A stretch of 64,000 bases of DNA from Augochlora pura (lineage: Eukaryota; Arthropoda; Insecta; Hymenoptera; Halictidae), in assembly GCF_028453695.1 (NCBI RefSeq), contig NC_135773.1, forward strand, positions 21,390,001-21,454,000. Reading direction: 5' to 3'. The notes under the pieces were generated by a model. That model ran no database searches, was not told the DNA's origin, and was given only the letters and a program-made list of their open reading frames with translations. Each line of letters opens with the position of its first letter. Position 1 is the stretch's first letter. Both the position numbers and the translations under genes were made by a program. Shown here piece by piece: positions 1-15,200 of this stretch.

Positions 1-286
1 TTACTCGGTTGAATATGTCAAGTTTTGTGTTAACTAAGCAGCATTTGCGGCAGATTTTATTATATTAACTGTTTAAATAATATAATAATGTAAATAGTTA
101 TATATGTTAATTTATTAAATTTAGGGAAAAATCAACCCAACAATTTCTCCCAAAAACCTTATTCTCCCGTCGAGTATATTCATTAAATAAAAAGTCACAC
201 GCCCTGAACGACGTCTTTTAGATTTTGAAAAATTCAAATGCAATTTAAGCATCAAAAATGAACGAGAAAAATTATAATCAACGCAC

Positions 287-3200
287 CTCCATTCTCTTGA
301 GACCCTGTTCCAAATATTCGCCAACGCTCCCGGGACCATTCTGCTGGAAGTCCTCGGCAAATTCCTGGAGCTCGCTCAAGAAATTGCCTATTTGTTCCAC
401 GGTCATGTCCGAGAACCTATCGGAGGTGCTCTCGAGAGTCGAAGCTCTGTAGAGAGCGCCGAGATAGAGCGATTCCCATTCACGTTGCAGCTCGTACGCC
501 ACGCTTTCGTGTTCTTCCGGGAACGATATCCCATGGCTGCGAAACGTTTTGAAAGTTTCCTGAAATCAATTTCGTTGGCTTTAATATATCATCGTCCCGT
601 TTGCGATTGTTTTATCTTCTTTGTTCGATCGGTGAAAAAGAAACGCCGAGAATTTTGCTTAATAGGGTTAATTTTGCTTAATTAACTTAAATTAATTTCG
701 CTTAATTTTGCTTTTCTATAGATTTTGCCGTTCTTTTGTTACTTGCATTACAGCTGTTGAACAGATCGTTTCTTAACACTTTACCGACCGGTCATTCGAA
801 GGTAAACATTTAGCTCAATGTTAAATTTTCGTTTCCACTTTGATTTCATTTATTTTATTAATCGCGAGAGATTCAATATTTAAAACATAAAATAATATTG
901 AAGCTTGGGCTAGTACAATTTAATATATTTATTTCAATAATAGGTGATAGATTATTAATTACCACGACAACCGATTCACGGCTGATTTATACAAGAAAAA
1001 GCCGATTTATAGGCTACCGGTCGATCAAATGTTAATTCTTGCAAGGTCAGATGCTTTACGCGATTTTATAACAGGCAATTGATACTTGAATCGCCGTTTA
1101 TTATTTTCGTATATTAGATGGCATATCGATCGCATATTAGTAATAATATTAAATATAATAATAAATGGTGCCTTATTATTTAACCCTTTGCACTCGAAGC
1201 CATTTTTACTGTAATTCTAAAATAACTTTTCCGACATGTTGCATTTCCATTTTATATGACAAAATGTTTTCTATGCATATGAAATTGAATCTTGTAACTC
1301 ACGCAACAATGGTTATACTTTTAATAATTTTTGAAATTTAATTTTTCATAATATAAAAATAATTTTGGAATTTTAATGGTGCCTCAGAGTCACCATTCGA
1401 GTGCAAAGGGTTAAAAGAGAATCTTGCACTTCTTATACCCCAATCAAATAGGAAAAGAAATAAAAGCGACGCGTTGGAACGTAACCATCGATAAGCGTAC
1501 CTGATAGGTTTTGAATCGAACCTCAGCTTGTATATTGCTCTTCTTAATGTCCGATATTGCCTGCATAACGGATGTGAAACGATCCAATCCGGTGATAACC
1601 AGCTCGACCTCGGACCGAAAGGTCTCGATGATCGATTTTAGATCGTTCATCCCCTCGATGGTCTGCGCGAGCAAATAGTTTCCGAGGATCTGTTTCCACT
1701 CTTTCGCGTGCGCCTCGATACCGGTCAACAACAGATGGAGATTGATCCTGGAAAACGTACAATTTTCAAATGTAATCCCAAATTCTGCAAATTATTTAAT
1801 CTCTGAAATTTTTATAACGACTCCGACACGATATTAAAAAGGTTCATTATCAAGATCGGAACGGAAGCTCTGAAAAGTTTTTAATCCTTTTCACGCGAAG
1901 CCACTTCGACCGCAAATCTAAAATAATTTTTCTACTCGCAGTATTTCTATTTTATATAACAAAATTCATGCATATGAAATTCAACAATTTTTCCAATCCA
2001 AGCTTCGACGATATTCTTTAAAAATTATTTTCGAACGCGTTAAGACAATTCTAATGGCGCCGCGGAGTCGCTATTCCAAGTGCAAAAAGGGTTAAACGTG
2101 AGAGCGGTTACCGTATGCAGTACAAATCGTAGTGGCCGTCGATGTCGATCAGCTCTTCGAGGATGTTCTCGTAGAACGTGAACTTCTCGTCGTACTGGAA
2201 GAGCGTGGGCTTCGTTGCGGCGAACTTTTCGGCAGCCAAGTTTTTGTCGAACGTCCACAGATTGCTGTACTTTTTCCATTTGTGCAGATACTGCCAGCAC
2301 TCCGTGATTAGCTTGTGCACCGACGAATGCACCAATAAGATGCTGTCGTTCACCGGCTGAAACATATCGAGAAGGTAACGTTATCTGGTCTGTACATTTT
2401 GTTACACTATCCCCTGTCCGGGAAATCCGATTGGATGTAACTTGGATAGACAATTGATTAGATGTCAATTGGAACATTGCAGATATATTTCTTGCATCAC
2501 TCGATTTTTATAGATTTTTAAGGGAACAATTTGTCTTTACCTGGCTCGACAACATTCTGCTTGAATTGTTTCGAATTAAGCAATGACTTAACCCTTTGAC
2601 TCCTTTCATGCTGCTTCGATTAACACTTATTTGTTTTTTAAAATATTTTCCTTAATAGAACTGGATAATTTTTGTTTATTGTATAATATATATCCTTCAT
2701 TTACTTCCGTTATATATTATATATTATATTCCGTTATATATAATAATTTTTATATCAATAAAGTTTAATGTCAGAAAAATTGTTAAAAATGAAACTGTCA
2801 GTATGAATCACAAGATTTAATTTGGTATATATAAAATGCATTTTGTTGCTTAAAATGGAAATACTGTACACCAGAAAAATGATTTCAGATTTACGGTAAA
2901 AATGGCTTCGAGCGCGAAGGGTTAACCCTTTACAGTCGAGTGGCACCTCGAGAAACCGGAAGGAGATTTCGAGAGATTACGAGATTCACCTGAATGTTCA
3001 TGACGTCCTCGAAGAAGCTGAACATCACGTAATCGTCTAAACTGCCTCGTCGCTGCGGCGCGCAGTCCTGGCAGGTGCCGTTCATCCATCTTGGAAAACG
3101 TTTGAACTCCTCTAGACAACTTTTCACGTTCTGAAGTATAATGGTGTAAATCTCGCCGGGCGATGGCCTGAGAACCGCCTCCGAAGCGATCAACACGGCG

Positions 3201-6200
3201 TCCACTTGGAAAATTGGCTTCGAACTTGTCAGAGTCTCGTTGAACACGTCCAAATTATGCACGATGCACCTGGACGACGATCGGCATTTATTATTTCTCG
3301 TTCGATGGATCGTCGCTCGTTTAACCCTTTCGGTGCGAGCGCTCTCGCGATACGAAACGCTGTGCCGAAATATCGCACATGATCGGATCATTCTCCTTAA
3401 GATTTTTCTAAGCGTTAAATAAAAACTGTTTTTGATGAGAGAATGTTTTTTTAACATTTTTTTACATGTTGCTTTTATATTAACCATTTGCACTCGAATG
3501 GTGACTCTGAGGCACCATTAAGATTGTTATAGTACATTTCAAAATAATTTTTATATTCGGAAAAATTAGATTTCAAAAATTACCAAAGGTACAACAATTG
3601 TTCCACGAGTTACAAAATTCAATTCCATATGCATAAAATACATTTTTATTATATAAAATGGAAATGCTGTACGTCAGAAATGTTATTTTAGAATTACAGT
3701 TAAAATGACTTCGAGTGCAAAGGGTTAAAAGACGCTCATATAAAATTCTGTTATTTATCCCGGTCGTCACATGGACGCTGGACATAGCCGACACTCGTAC
3801 AGAAAGGGTTAAATATTGTGTATTGCCATATATTTAAATAATTCTATGAAGAGGCTGCCGTACGTGATGAAAGCGCCGAATATTTTCTTCTCGTATTTTT
3901 CATAGAACAATTGCATGGACGGACTTCTCCCGGTGGTGGTTCCCAGCACCAAACTTTCCAACTTCTTGAGCAACGGACCGAGCGATTCGTAGAGCTTCCT
4001 CATCGTAGACACCAGCTCCGTTCTCTTGTTATGTATCTCGTGGAAGTAAGTCTGAGAACAATAATCGAGAATCGGCTCTTTTTAAAGGAGCTACATTCGA
4101 TCAAAAGTCTTTCTAATCGACGGAAAGTCTTTTGGTATTTTTAATATATTAAATTTATTTAGCTCACTTCTACCTCCTGATCATGAGAAAACACGATTGC
4201 TCTTATAATTACTTTTACGCAGTGTTAAACATTGTCTAATTAACCTCTTGCACTATAATAACGAGTCAGAGACTCGTGATAAATATTCCACGCAAGATCT
4301 GTTAAATATGAATATTATTCATTTCTTCTAAATCGAAATAAAATTGAATTTTTCTATTATTAAAGTCTAGAAATGGAATAAAGGGCGTGTTCAAGAATAA
4401 AGGGCATCCGACTATAAAAAAAAACATTTCTCGGCACTCGTACGATTTAGAAATGAAAAATTATGATCGCAAATCGGTCCTGAACAACCTTTATTATTAA
4501 ATCTCTGGATCTTTAGAAATTTCGATCCTTGAATCTTTAGAAGTTTCGATCTTTAGATAATTAGAAGTTTCGATCTCTAGATCTTTAGAAAATTCGATCC
4601 TTGGATCTCTAGACCTTCATTAGAACAAATACTTGTAAAACTTTGCGAAACGTGTCGAACCTTGCACGGCAAGAAGTCGCCTTCGGTCAATTCGAACGTC
4701 AGAGAGAACAAGTTGTATCGTTGCATCTCCGAAAATATTCTGTTGTCGAGATCGTTCTTTATGTGGTTCGCCTGGTCGATGGTGGAGCTCAAGTTCTTCA
4801 ACAGTTTCTCGCAACTGTGACCGAAGTCCGCGATGTTCAGGGAATCCCAGTTGATGCGCGTCACTCCAGGCTGAATGTGTTTCTCTATGTCCATCAGCAT
4901 CGATTTCAATAACTGAATCTGTTCGGGGCAAAAATTATTTCACAAATTACCGATCTCGAGGAATTAAAGAAACGCGCTTACGAATTTCCCTATTTATTAA
5001 TATAATCTATTGATTTAACGCATAAAAGCCATTCGCATTTATCCGATCCCCTTCGCGAAGACGTAACAAAATTGTATTTCGCGAAATCTCTAACAGATAC
5101 GATGTCGAATTAATCATTTTTAATTAAATATTACCAATATATTTAATTAACCCTTTCAAATCGAGTGGCGACTCTAAGGCGTCGTTAAAAATGGTCATGC
5201 CACGTTGCAAAATCATTTTTAGCAATTTTACTAGTATGTAGAAAATTGTTAATGAGCTGTTAACTGTTGCACGTTCCAGAAAATGCAATTCCATAATGTA
5301 TAAAAAAATTTCAGGTTATATAAGATGCGAACACTATGAGTCTGAAGAAATATTTTGAATTTCGGACTATATTCTCCAGGCGCAAAGAGTAAACGTTTAA
5401 TAGCAATTCAACTGAATAATAAATAATTGAGAAAAGCATACGTCCGCTTTGCTCAGCTTGTCCAGCATCGTATTATACTGGTCGACGACCCTCTGCAAAA
5501 CGTCTATGTCCTTTCGCAACCGATCCTTTTGGATGCTGATCTCCTTCACCGAGGCGGACAATTCGAAGCCCAGCTGCTCCATCAATTCCGCCTGCAAACC
5601 GATATATACGAGTCGGTGTAACCATTCGTGGATCAATGGCGATCATTATTGTGGTGTCGGGAGTATTTGGACACCCGATAGATAATTTTAAGAGTAGGTT
5701 TATGGACATCAGTGTAGTAAAGTTGTATAGTCGTAAAAAGGAGTAAAAGAATGCCCACATCTGGGGTTTGTGGAAATTTGGGAAAGGGAGGCAGGTACGC
5801 ATAAAAAGCCGAGTCCATGTTGAAACGGGTGATTCTTGTTTTAACCCTTTGCACTCGAATGGTGACTCTAAGGCAGCACTAAAATTGTTCTATTAAGTTC
5901 CAAAATAATTTTCATAACAATAAGGTTTGGATTTAAAAAATTGTTCAGTAGTAGAACTGTTGCTGTGAGTTACAAGAAACAATTTCATGCGCATAAAATA
6001 CATTTTGTTTTATGAAATGGAAATGCTATGAGCCAGGAAAATTGTTTCACATTTGCAGTCAAAATGGCTTCGAGTGCAAAGAGTTGAAAGTCGTTGCGAA
6101 AGGGTCGCAGAGCAAGTTGTTTAAAGTAGAAAGACGTAGTGGTGTACGCGTTGTAATGAGTCGTACGGAGTTGAAAGTCGTATTGATAAGTTGTCATAAT

Positions 6201-9200
6201 AGTCGATTAACAAGTTGTTAAACCGCGCAATTATCGTACAACATAGTCTTAAATTTCTATTTAATCCCAATTTGTAGTATTAATTAATTAATATATTGTT
6301 ACTATATTATTTCGAGAAACACCTCTTGGATGATCTCCCAGACTTGCCAATCGAAGTTCACTTCGAAATGAAGCTGGCACTCGATTAAAGCCGAACCGCT
6401 CAAGAACTCGGTCCCCGTTTGCTTGGTTTGGACGCCGGTTTTCTCCACGGACGAGGACATCGCCGAACTTTTATCCCTGTGCGTCGGCAACAGCGATTTC
6501 CGTTCGTGTTTGATTTCCCGGAGCTGCGGCCTCGACGAGCCACCGATTCCCAAACTTCCCATCTCGCCTCTGGAAACTGGTGAATCGATTAACCCTTTCG
6601 CCTACCGCAGTTCGCTTCGCTGGAGCGACGCCACGGTCGTTTGCAGTCTTGTATTACTTTGCGTTACATTGTATTGTATAATATAGCCTATAATATAGGC
6701 TATATTATATGTATTGGATATAGTATAAATCTCAAGTGCTCGATTTAAATAAAATAAGACATAATTGAATGCAGATGTCGAACGAGATTAAATGATCCAA
6801 TGCAGCGTCAATTTGAAATTAATATTTTGGTTCAAGTTAAATTTAAATTCCAATATAAACTAAAATTGCATTTTTCAATCAAACTGCAATTTAAACTCGA
6901 ATAGAAATTCGAATTTGAATTGCATTTTAAAAGCAAATTGAAATTCAAACTCGAATAGAAATTTAAATTGAAATTGCATTTAACAATAAAATTGAAATTC
7001 AATTTGTGTAAAGTTCAAACTGAAATTGCCTTTTAAAATCAAATTGCAATTCAAACTCGAATATAAATTCTATGAAATCCAATGCAAGATATAGATTCGC
7101 AATGTAAAGGTATAATCGTGAAGATAATGAATTTCATTCGAATAAATTAAAATTCGTTAATAATTCCACTTACCGATACTAGGTTTCGAGAGTATAGTGT
7201 CTCCCTTGTGAACGGTGGATGGTGTAGAACCAATCGATCCAAACTCCTTCGATTTCGCTTTCTTCGACGAGTGAATCGTCTGCACGTTCCTTCCTTGCTT
7301 GTGGTCCGGGAAGGTTAGCATACCTGCGTCAGATTTCGATTTCGAATCACCTTTACCACGATCCGAATATATATGTTATATGCAAAACCTTTCTGTACAT
7401 TATTGGTTTTGAGAAACACGAAAAATTCTGGGGTGTCCTATCATTTTGTCGCGCAGTGTACTCGCAAATATGCGAATATTTTTCCTCCCCTTTTCACCTC
7501 CATAACGTTTTCTTTCTCTTTCCTCCCCCTTTCCCAAAGACCTATCACGATGCCGAATAATTGCTCGGAAAATAGAACGGGGGACGGACCTTTATCCGCT
7601 TCGGACGGCACCATCCTCAGTATATTCCTCTTCATAGTATTCGACGCGATCGTCCTAGCTTTCGTCATCCACGCCGTGAATTTCGCCTGCTCGAACGCCT
7701 TGAACTCTTTCGCCACCTCGTGATACTGGCTGAAGGCGACGAGCTTGAAATCGCTGTACTTCAATTCCGGAACGTCCTGCAGAGTCAGAACGGGTCGCCT
7801 CAGGCGATGGAACAGCTGTCTTATCCAGAATATAGCTCCAGCCATGGGTGGATGGTGGGTCAACAGCGGGGGATATCGTTTCCCTGGAAGTTAGGCGACT
7901 TTGGAGAATTTTTTAACAATTAAAATTCCTTTCTATTAAAATAATTATTAATAGAAATATAGAATAATTCAATATTATAAAATAATTGACGGATAAAATA
8001 ATTGAAAATTGAAAATAAAATAAAATGAAATAGTTTGCAATTGCAGACGCGGACCACTTTAGTTTTGCATAAAAATCCACATTGTTAATTAAACTACATC
8101 TCTCAAGAGATCTGTGCAATTAACTACGGTTAATAAAGCAACTTCGTGGTTAATTAAATACTTTTAAATACTTGACGACAAATTGAAATTGTTGAATAAA
8201 GATAATATCGCGTCGCATGGTAAAATGATCTGACCTCTATTGTACAGGCCCTCCACGATGCTGACTTCCTTGCTGAACTGTTGCACGATCACGCCGAACT
8301 TCCTCAACAGCTGTTGCTGTATGCTGTCCCTTGTCTTCATGTTCTTGAACATGAGCAGCACCTCGAGCGCCTGCTCGGCGCTGATCAGCACCATGAAGCA
8401 CTCGTCGATGAAGAACCTGGCCTCGTTCTCGAGGAAACGGACCGCTTCGTAGAACGACGCCATCAGCGCCTCCCAATTCTCCTTGTTGAACTCGTCGTAG
8501 ACGTTGAAGTCCGCGTCTTGGATCGGCACGATCAGCCGGCCGACCCTTTTTATCACCGTGTCGATCTGCGCCGGGTCGCTGATGATCGACTTCAAGTACG
8601 GGCCGAAGATGTTGTAGAAGTCCTCCAAGACGCTGGCCACGTGGTTCAGATCGTCGCAAACCATGGCGATGTACTCGGTGTTCTTGAACAGCTGCTTCTG
8701 ATCGAATTCCCAGCGGGTACCCTTGCCGGACTCCTCGATCTCCAGCCTGACCTTCAGATACGCGGTCTTCCAGGCCTTCAGCATTACGCTGGCGCTCGCC
8801 GTTTTCTCGAGGATCTCTTCCAGAGGCCTTCTGCGAAAGATAGTACAATTGTCAGCGCGCGAATTTGTTGAGATTCGTCGACGCTTCGCGATTCCCGTGT
8901 CATCGAAACGCGAGCGATGAAAGTCATCGTTTGATTATAGGATTCGCTGAACTTAACCCTTCCCACTCGAAGCCATTTTAAGCTTGGATCCAAAATTGCC
9001 ATTTTGACCAGCTGTAGTATAGTTAATATTTAGTATAATTTGCTACATGAGATTCATTGGCGCTTCAGAGACGCCACTCGAGTCCAAAGGGTTAATGTTA
9101 TTGAAGATATAATTCGTGTGTTGCGAGAATTCATTTTCGAGATTACATTTTGCATTTCATTTAAGACATAGCGTAATATTTCACGAACGAGTTCTAGTCG

Positions 9201-12200
9201 CTGCTAAGTCTGAGATAATTGCAAAGGGATAACGTGTGGCACCATGAAGCGGAGCGACATGGTTACCAGCACCATGGTGTCCTTTTCTACCAATCTAGAC
9301 TGCAAATTGATAGAACAACGTTGCAGAGACTGCTAAATTACTCGAGGACACTTCCCGGCGCAGGGAGGGTTGCGCAATGATGGAGAGAACGGTTTCTAGT
9401 CTGCCCAAGCACCTCGCATTGTTACAACACGATTACAAATTTTACCAAGCTGACGTAAATTGTTCTGCGCCGTTCGGCGACGGTACAATAATATTTAAAC
9501 GCGTTGCAATCTCTCTGGTAGCCAGACCTTGGCTAAATTTATTTCTAATGGAAATGAAAGATCACCACTTGAAATAATATTATAATATATCAAAAGAAGT
9601 AATCAACTTTCGATACTGTTGTTTGAAATAAAAAGTAATATGGATATATTTGCGATAGCAGCAATATTAAATAATGAATTAATTCTCCAATTTTCTCAGA
9701 TGGAGAAAGAAATCGTTCTCGGAAATAACATGGAATTGTTAATGGAATTGTTGGCTAGCGTCTGCTAAAAATATTGCGGCAACGTTGAGAATACAATTTC
9801 TATAGATCGAGCCTACTAACTTGAACAAATCCCGGATGCCTAGGTTGTTTATTACAGTTTGACAAAGTTGCCAAGATATTCGTTCCATCAGACCCATCAT
9901 CTTCTCCTCGACCGAGTAATAGCTTGATAAAATCCAAATCATTCTCAATCCTTCTGCCAGCGATGCGATAGATTGCATTGCCAATTTGAAGTCGTCCGAT
10001 TCCGAGATGATCTGTAGACAATTATTTTTAAATAAATAACGATACACATGTATTTATTCTCGCGCAAATCAATGTTACACATCTTGTTTCATCTAATGGA
10101 TCGCGTCTTTCAAAAGAAGATTCGCGAGCACTGTAAATCTTATAAATCTTTTTCTTTTTTATCACCTTTTTATTTTCTTTCTTTGTTATTCGCTACTTGG
10201 CAAAAAGATAGACAAATATTTCGAATTTCTTAGTGGACTGTGGTGCAACCGCGTGCTCACTTTGAAGTGTCTGATGATAGTCTGGAGAAACCGGTCGTTG
10301 TCTCTAGCCTCCGAGTAATACTTCCACAGATCCGTGTAGAAGAACTCGAAGTTCGTGGCGATCGGTGACAAAACTTTATTCAACAGTCCTAAAATCCTTC
10401 GCGCCATAGGTGTCTTCAATTGCTCGACCAACATCAATAGGCCAATCTCGCGATCCTTCCAGTAACTGCACTCTGCCAAAGGTCCGTTCCCCTGCACCAC
10501 TTTCGTTTGAAACGATTCCAATACCTGAAACAATCGTATTTCCGCCAATCTATTCCCTTTGTTCTCCATTCCGCAGTTTTACTCTCGGGGCTCTCTTTGG
10601 GAGGTCGATTTTCAAGCGAACGCTACTTTTTCAATGTGCACTCCCCAGGACATGATCGCGTCCTCGAGCTGCTTGATCACGTCCGTGTTCGTCTCCAGCA
10701 TCTCGTCGGTGACCAGCGGGTCTTCCAACTCGGGGATGGTTGGCATCGTTAGCAGAATATCGCCCTCGATGTGCTCCAACGTCCTGATTACGAATGTAAT
10801 CGCGTAGAAATTTTATATCAGATATAGAAGTTGAATGCAGACAGAGAAATAGAATTACTCGTATACGGTATATATAAATTTCGTAAATTGTGCTATACGT
10901 TCGTTAACCCTTTCGGTACGAGCGCAAAATATTAGGTTGGGGAGAAAGAAATCCATTATTTTTTCGGTGGACGGCTGCAGCGATCGATATCTTTTAAAAT
11001 ATAAATAATTTCAGATTTATGCTCGTCGGAAAGGTGACATTTCGCAGTACGAAAATTCTTTTTCTATTTTTTGTTTGGTCCATTCGGTTGCGAGCTACAG
11101 GGTTGTTAAAAAAGGAAGTCTACGAAGAGAAAATTCGGTACAGTTAAATAATTGGACAATCGGAAACATATTAAATAAAGCCTCGAAGTTCGCGTAAAAA
11201 TAATGGATTTCTTTCTCTCCGACCTAATGTAAAATAATACTTTGAGATTCGCATACCACTGTACGCTGGCTAGCAGCGTGTCTAAATAAGACAGAATATC
11301 CTTTTTGCTTTGGTCCCATTCGTCCTTGCTCGTTGAGAGTCTTGGTTTCGCATCGATGGTCCCAGCAGAACTACTCCTGCGAGACATTTTCAATGATTTC
11401 TTCCTCGACTTCGTTTCCTTCGCCGGCACCGCCGATGCTATAGTGCTCACAGACTGCGTGTCTTCGGCATCCGCTTCGATGTTGTTCCCTTTGTCTTTCT
11501 GCTTCTTTTGTATCATTATCGACACTCTGCGGAATTCCGAGGGTCTTCTGAACACCGAACTCTGATCACGAAGAGATGAGATCATCAGAGATCATTAGAG
11601 ATGATCATGAAAGTTAACGAAACGCGGCTTTAACGTTGAACAAATCGCTATTGGTTCTTTTCAAATGGAAAATTGATTATTGGCAATATCAAGATTCGCT
11701 AAACTGCAAATGTCCACAAAATTCCTTTCAGAATTCGCAACAGAGATAGATTGCTGGAGGTGGAGGTAATTTTTAACATACTCGAGAGTGCATGATCTGC
11801 GCCAGATTCGATTGCTCCTCTTCAGAATCGGTGTCCTCTATTTGTAACATCTCCAAGAATTTTGGTCCGCGGAACTGTGTTTCCACCAGAGGCCTGAACA
11901 CCTAAAGATTTCTACGAATTTATATGAAGAAAACGAGGACTGTTAATTAAACCCTTGCACTGTGACTCCTTTCACGTTGCGTTGATTAGCGCTTATTTGT
12001 CCTTAATATTTTCCTTAATAGGAGCAGATCATTTTTGTTGCTCGCATTGTCTTTATTTAGTTCCGTTTCTAGATAATAGAATTAATAATAGAAAAATAAT
12101 AGCAAAATTCGATTTGATTTCGATTTCGAGGAAATTAATAATATTCAAATTTAATAGATCTTAAATATGAATATTGCAATCTTAACACGATTGCAATGGA

Positions 12201-15200
12201 CATACCTGACTATGTCATGGTATCTCACACGGTATCTTTGTCACGAGTCTGACTCGTTACTACAGTGCAAGGGGTTAATTACAGTACATTTATTTTTATT
12301 GAGTTTAAAATCCGTAGTTCTCGTTAAAAGAGTACAATATCGTATAGATGCGATAAAAGTACAATTATGTACAATATCGTATAGACCTGGCTGAGCATTC
12401 TGCTAAGGGTGACTAGAAATTTCCCCTGCAGAGATCCAACGACCAAGTATCGTGTGATCTCCGCGTAACACTCTTGCAAGGAGTCGAACGACGGCACACC
12501 CTCGTCGGTGGCCCTCAGGAAATAGAACAATGTGGTGTCCTGTAGCTCGGCCTTGCTGCCGTCCACTTCGCCGCAAATCAGGTGAAGGACGGGTATCCTC
12601 TTCACTCTGTCCACCATTCTCTGCAATCATTATTTGTCCAATACGATTGACACCGTACACGGCGAAACCTAGTTACGCTATTATAAAGATGTAGCTCCAT
12701 GTTATATTATTATAAAAATGTAGCTCGATATACTTTTTTCATCACGTATTTGTGCAGCTCCCCCTCGGGCGGCTGTACAAAGGTTGTCGGCTCTGGAAAA
12801 CAGAGATTATCAATTTATTTAACACTTATCGTTTATATTATCTAACACTTATAATTATTTATTTAACACTTATCGTTTATATTATCTAACACTTGTAATT
12901 ATTTATTTAACACTTATCGTTTATATTATCTAACGCTTGGAATTATTTATTTAACACAAAAACAATTTCAACACTGTGTTCTGCTCGTTGAAATCATCAA
13001 AGAAAGAAATTTCTACGTTAAAAATTAATGGAGAGAATTTCTAATTTCAGTTCTCTTGTCAACCACTTGAACATTCATTTGTATCGCAAAAGCATTATTG
13101 ATGCAATAAATCTTGTCTCTTTGTTATTAACCCTTTGACTACTGTTGGAGCCTATTGGGGTCCGAAGCATGTTGGCTCCCCGGTACTTTAGGCGCCAATA
13201 GGCGTCCAGGTCAAATTTTGCCTGATTCGCCCGTTTATTATTAAATTTGATTAATTATATATTGTGTAATATTCATGTTATATATTGTAAAAAAGCTTAA
13301 TATTATTGTTCACTTCAAGTAATATTAGTTTCATGTAATAGAATTCAATATTTTAAATATTTTATAATATATTTAAAATATAATATATTTTAAATATATT
13401 TTATAATATAATATATTTTAAATATATTTTATAATATTTTAATATACTTCCTCAGAAATGCATGTCTAACGAAAAACTACGGCCGCGCCAAAGTCTGCCG
13501 TAGCCAAAGGGTTAACCGAGTCGGAGTATCGTGAAAAAAATCATATTCCTTCGAAATTTATATACCGGGTGGCACAGGCGCAACATCGATCGTCGTGTCC
13601 TTCTTCCGCACCGAAACCAAAGTGTCGCCGCTCCCTCTTGTCACCAAGTCCTCTTCGCCTTCCTCCTCCTCGTCTTCGTCGCCCTCCTCCTCCTCGTCCT
13701 CCGTTTCGTATTCACTGAACATACTCATCGTAGATGGTGCTTGAGACGGCACGGTGATACCAGATGGCTGCAGCAGACTGGAAATCGTGCTCGGATCCAC
13801 TTTCGGAACTTTCATTCTGCTCTTCTTCGACTTTTTCTTCGACACCTTCATCTTCCCCTTTTTGTCACCCTTTCGCGCTATCCCTGTCTCAATCGGATCG
13901 AGATTAAAACATACGAATCGCAACACCATGATCAACGGTTCGTCTAATGTTCTGCGAAAATTGGTGCCTCTTTCCGCCGGCGTCAAGAAACGTAATGATT
14001 TTTGGGAAGAGAACATTATTCTCACGGTTTTCATTCCTTTATAGAATTTAATCCTCTATGAGACGACTTTTTATTTTAATATTTAATATTAACATTTCTT
14101 TAAATATCTGTCTACAGACAACTTGTATGGCAATTTACTTTGATATTTCAGGTTGATGGTGCTAACAGCTGTTATCCATATCGTTCTTGGTTATCTAGTT
14201 ATCTATATAGCGATCTTATGTAATCAAGAGGTATAAACTATCTCGTGAGAAATCTAAAATTTTTTGGTGCAAAGTCGATGTATTACTACAGTCAGTCCCG
14301 TAAGTATTCGTACCCTCATTGCTTATACGGGACTGACCTATTTCAGAAAATGTCTATCTGTTTCAGAAAAAGAAGAACCATTTTTCAGTGGAACTTCTCG
14401 TGCAGTTATATGCATTTTAGCGCGTGCGTTTGCCAGACAACGTTTACTTGACACGCTGAACCTACCGACTGGTTCCCATCCAATGACGATTGTTACTTTA
14501 TAACGTTTTATTATAACATGGACTTGCGCTAAGAAATTAATTCGATTATTTCCTACAGAAGAGGCCTCACGCTTTCAAGATTTTTCGAATGAAATAATTT
14601 GAAAGCGATTATTCTGTCCGGCTCGGTAGGTTTCGCGTCGATCCCACAAGCTGCGATTTCTTTCAAAACTATATCAATTGCAACATATTCGTCAAGTAAA
14701 TAAAGTGACTTTTAAGCGAATAAGTAATACATTTTAATGTTGCAGATACAGTGCAATGAGTTTAATCCTTTGCACTCGAAGCCATTTTAAGCCTAGATCT
14801 ACAATAGCTATTTTAATCATTTTATTAATTAAACATTTTATTTTAATCAATAATGTAAAAATTATTTTGGATATGATATAACAATTTTCATTGATCGGTC
14901 ATTCGATCCTTGTAGAGTAATTGAATCTCCTAACATTTTTATATTCTCATAAGATTAGCGTTAAACAATATTTATTTTGTTCTTACTTTATTCATCTTGA
15001 AATGTATCTAATATTTGAAAAATTGTATAATAAAATGAGAGCTTGTAAAGATGAGATGCATGGCTAAATTATCGATTGTCATAGTAAAAAGTCGATTTAT
15101 AGGCGATAAAACAGGAAATTAAACGAAATAAAACCATTGAAAAGACGCGTGCAGTATTGTTTACAAGCCTCGCGTGATCACCAGATTATTCCAACTAATT

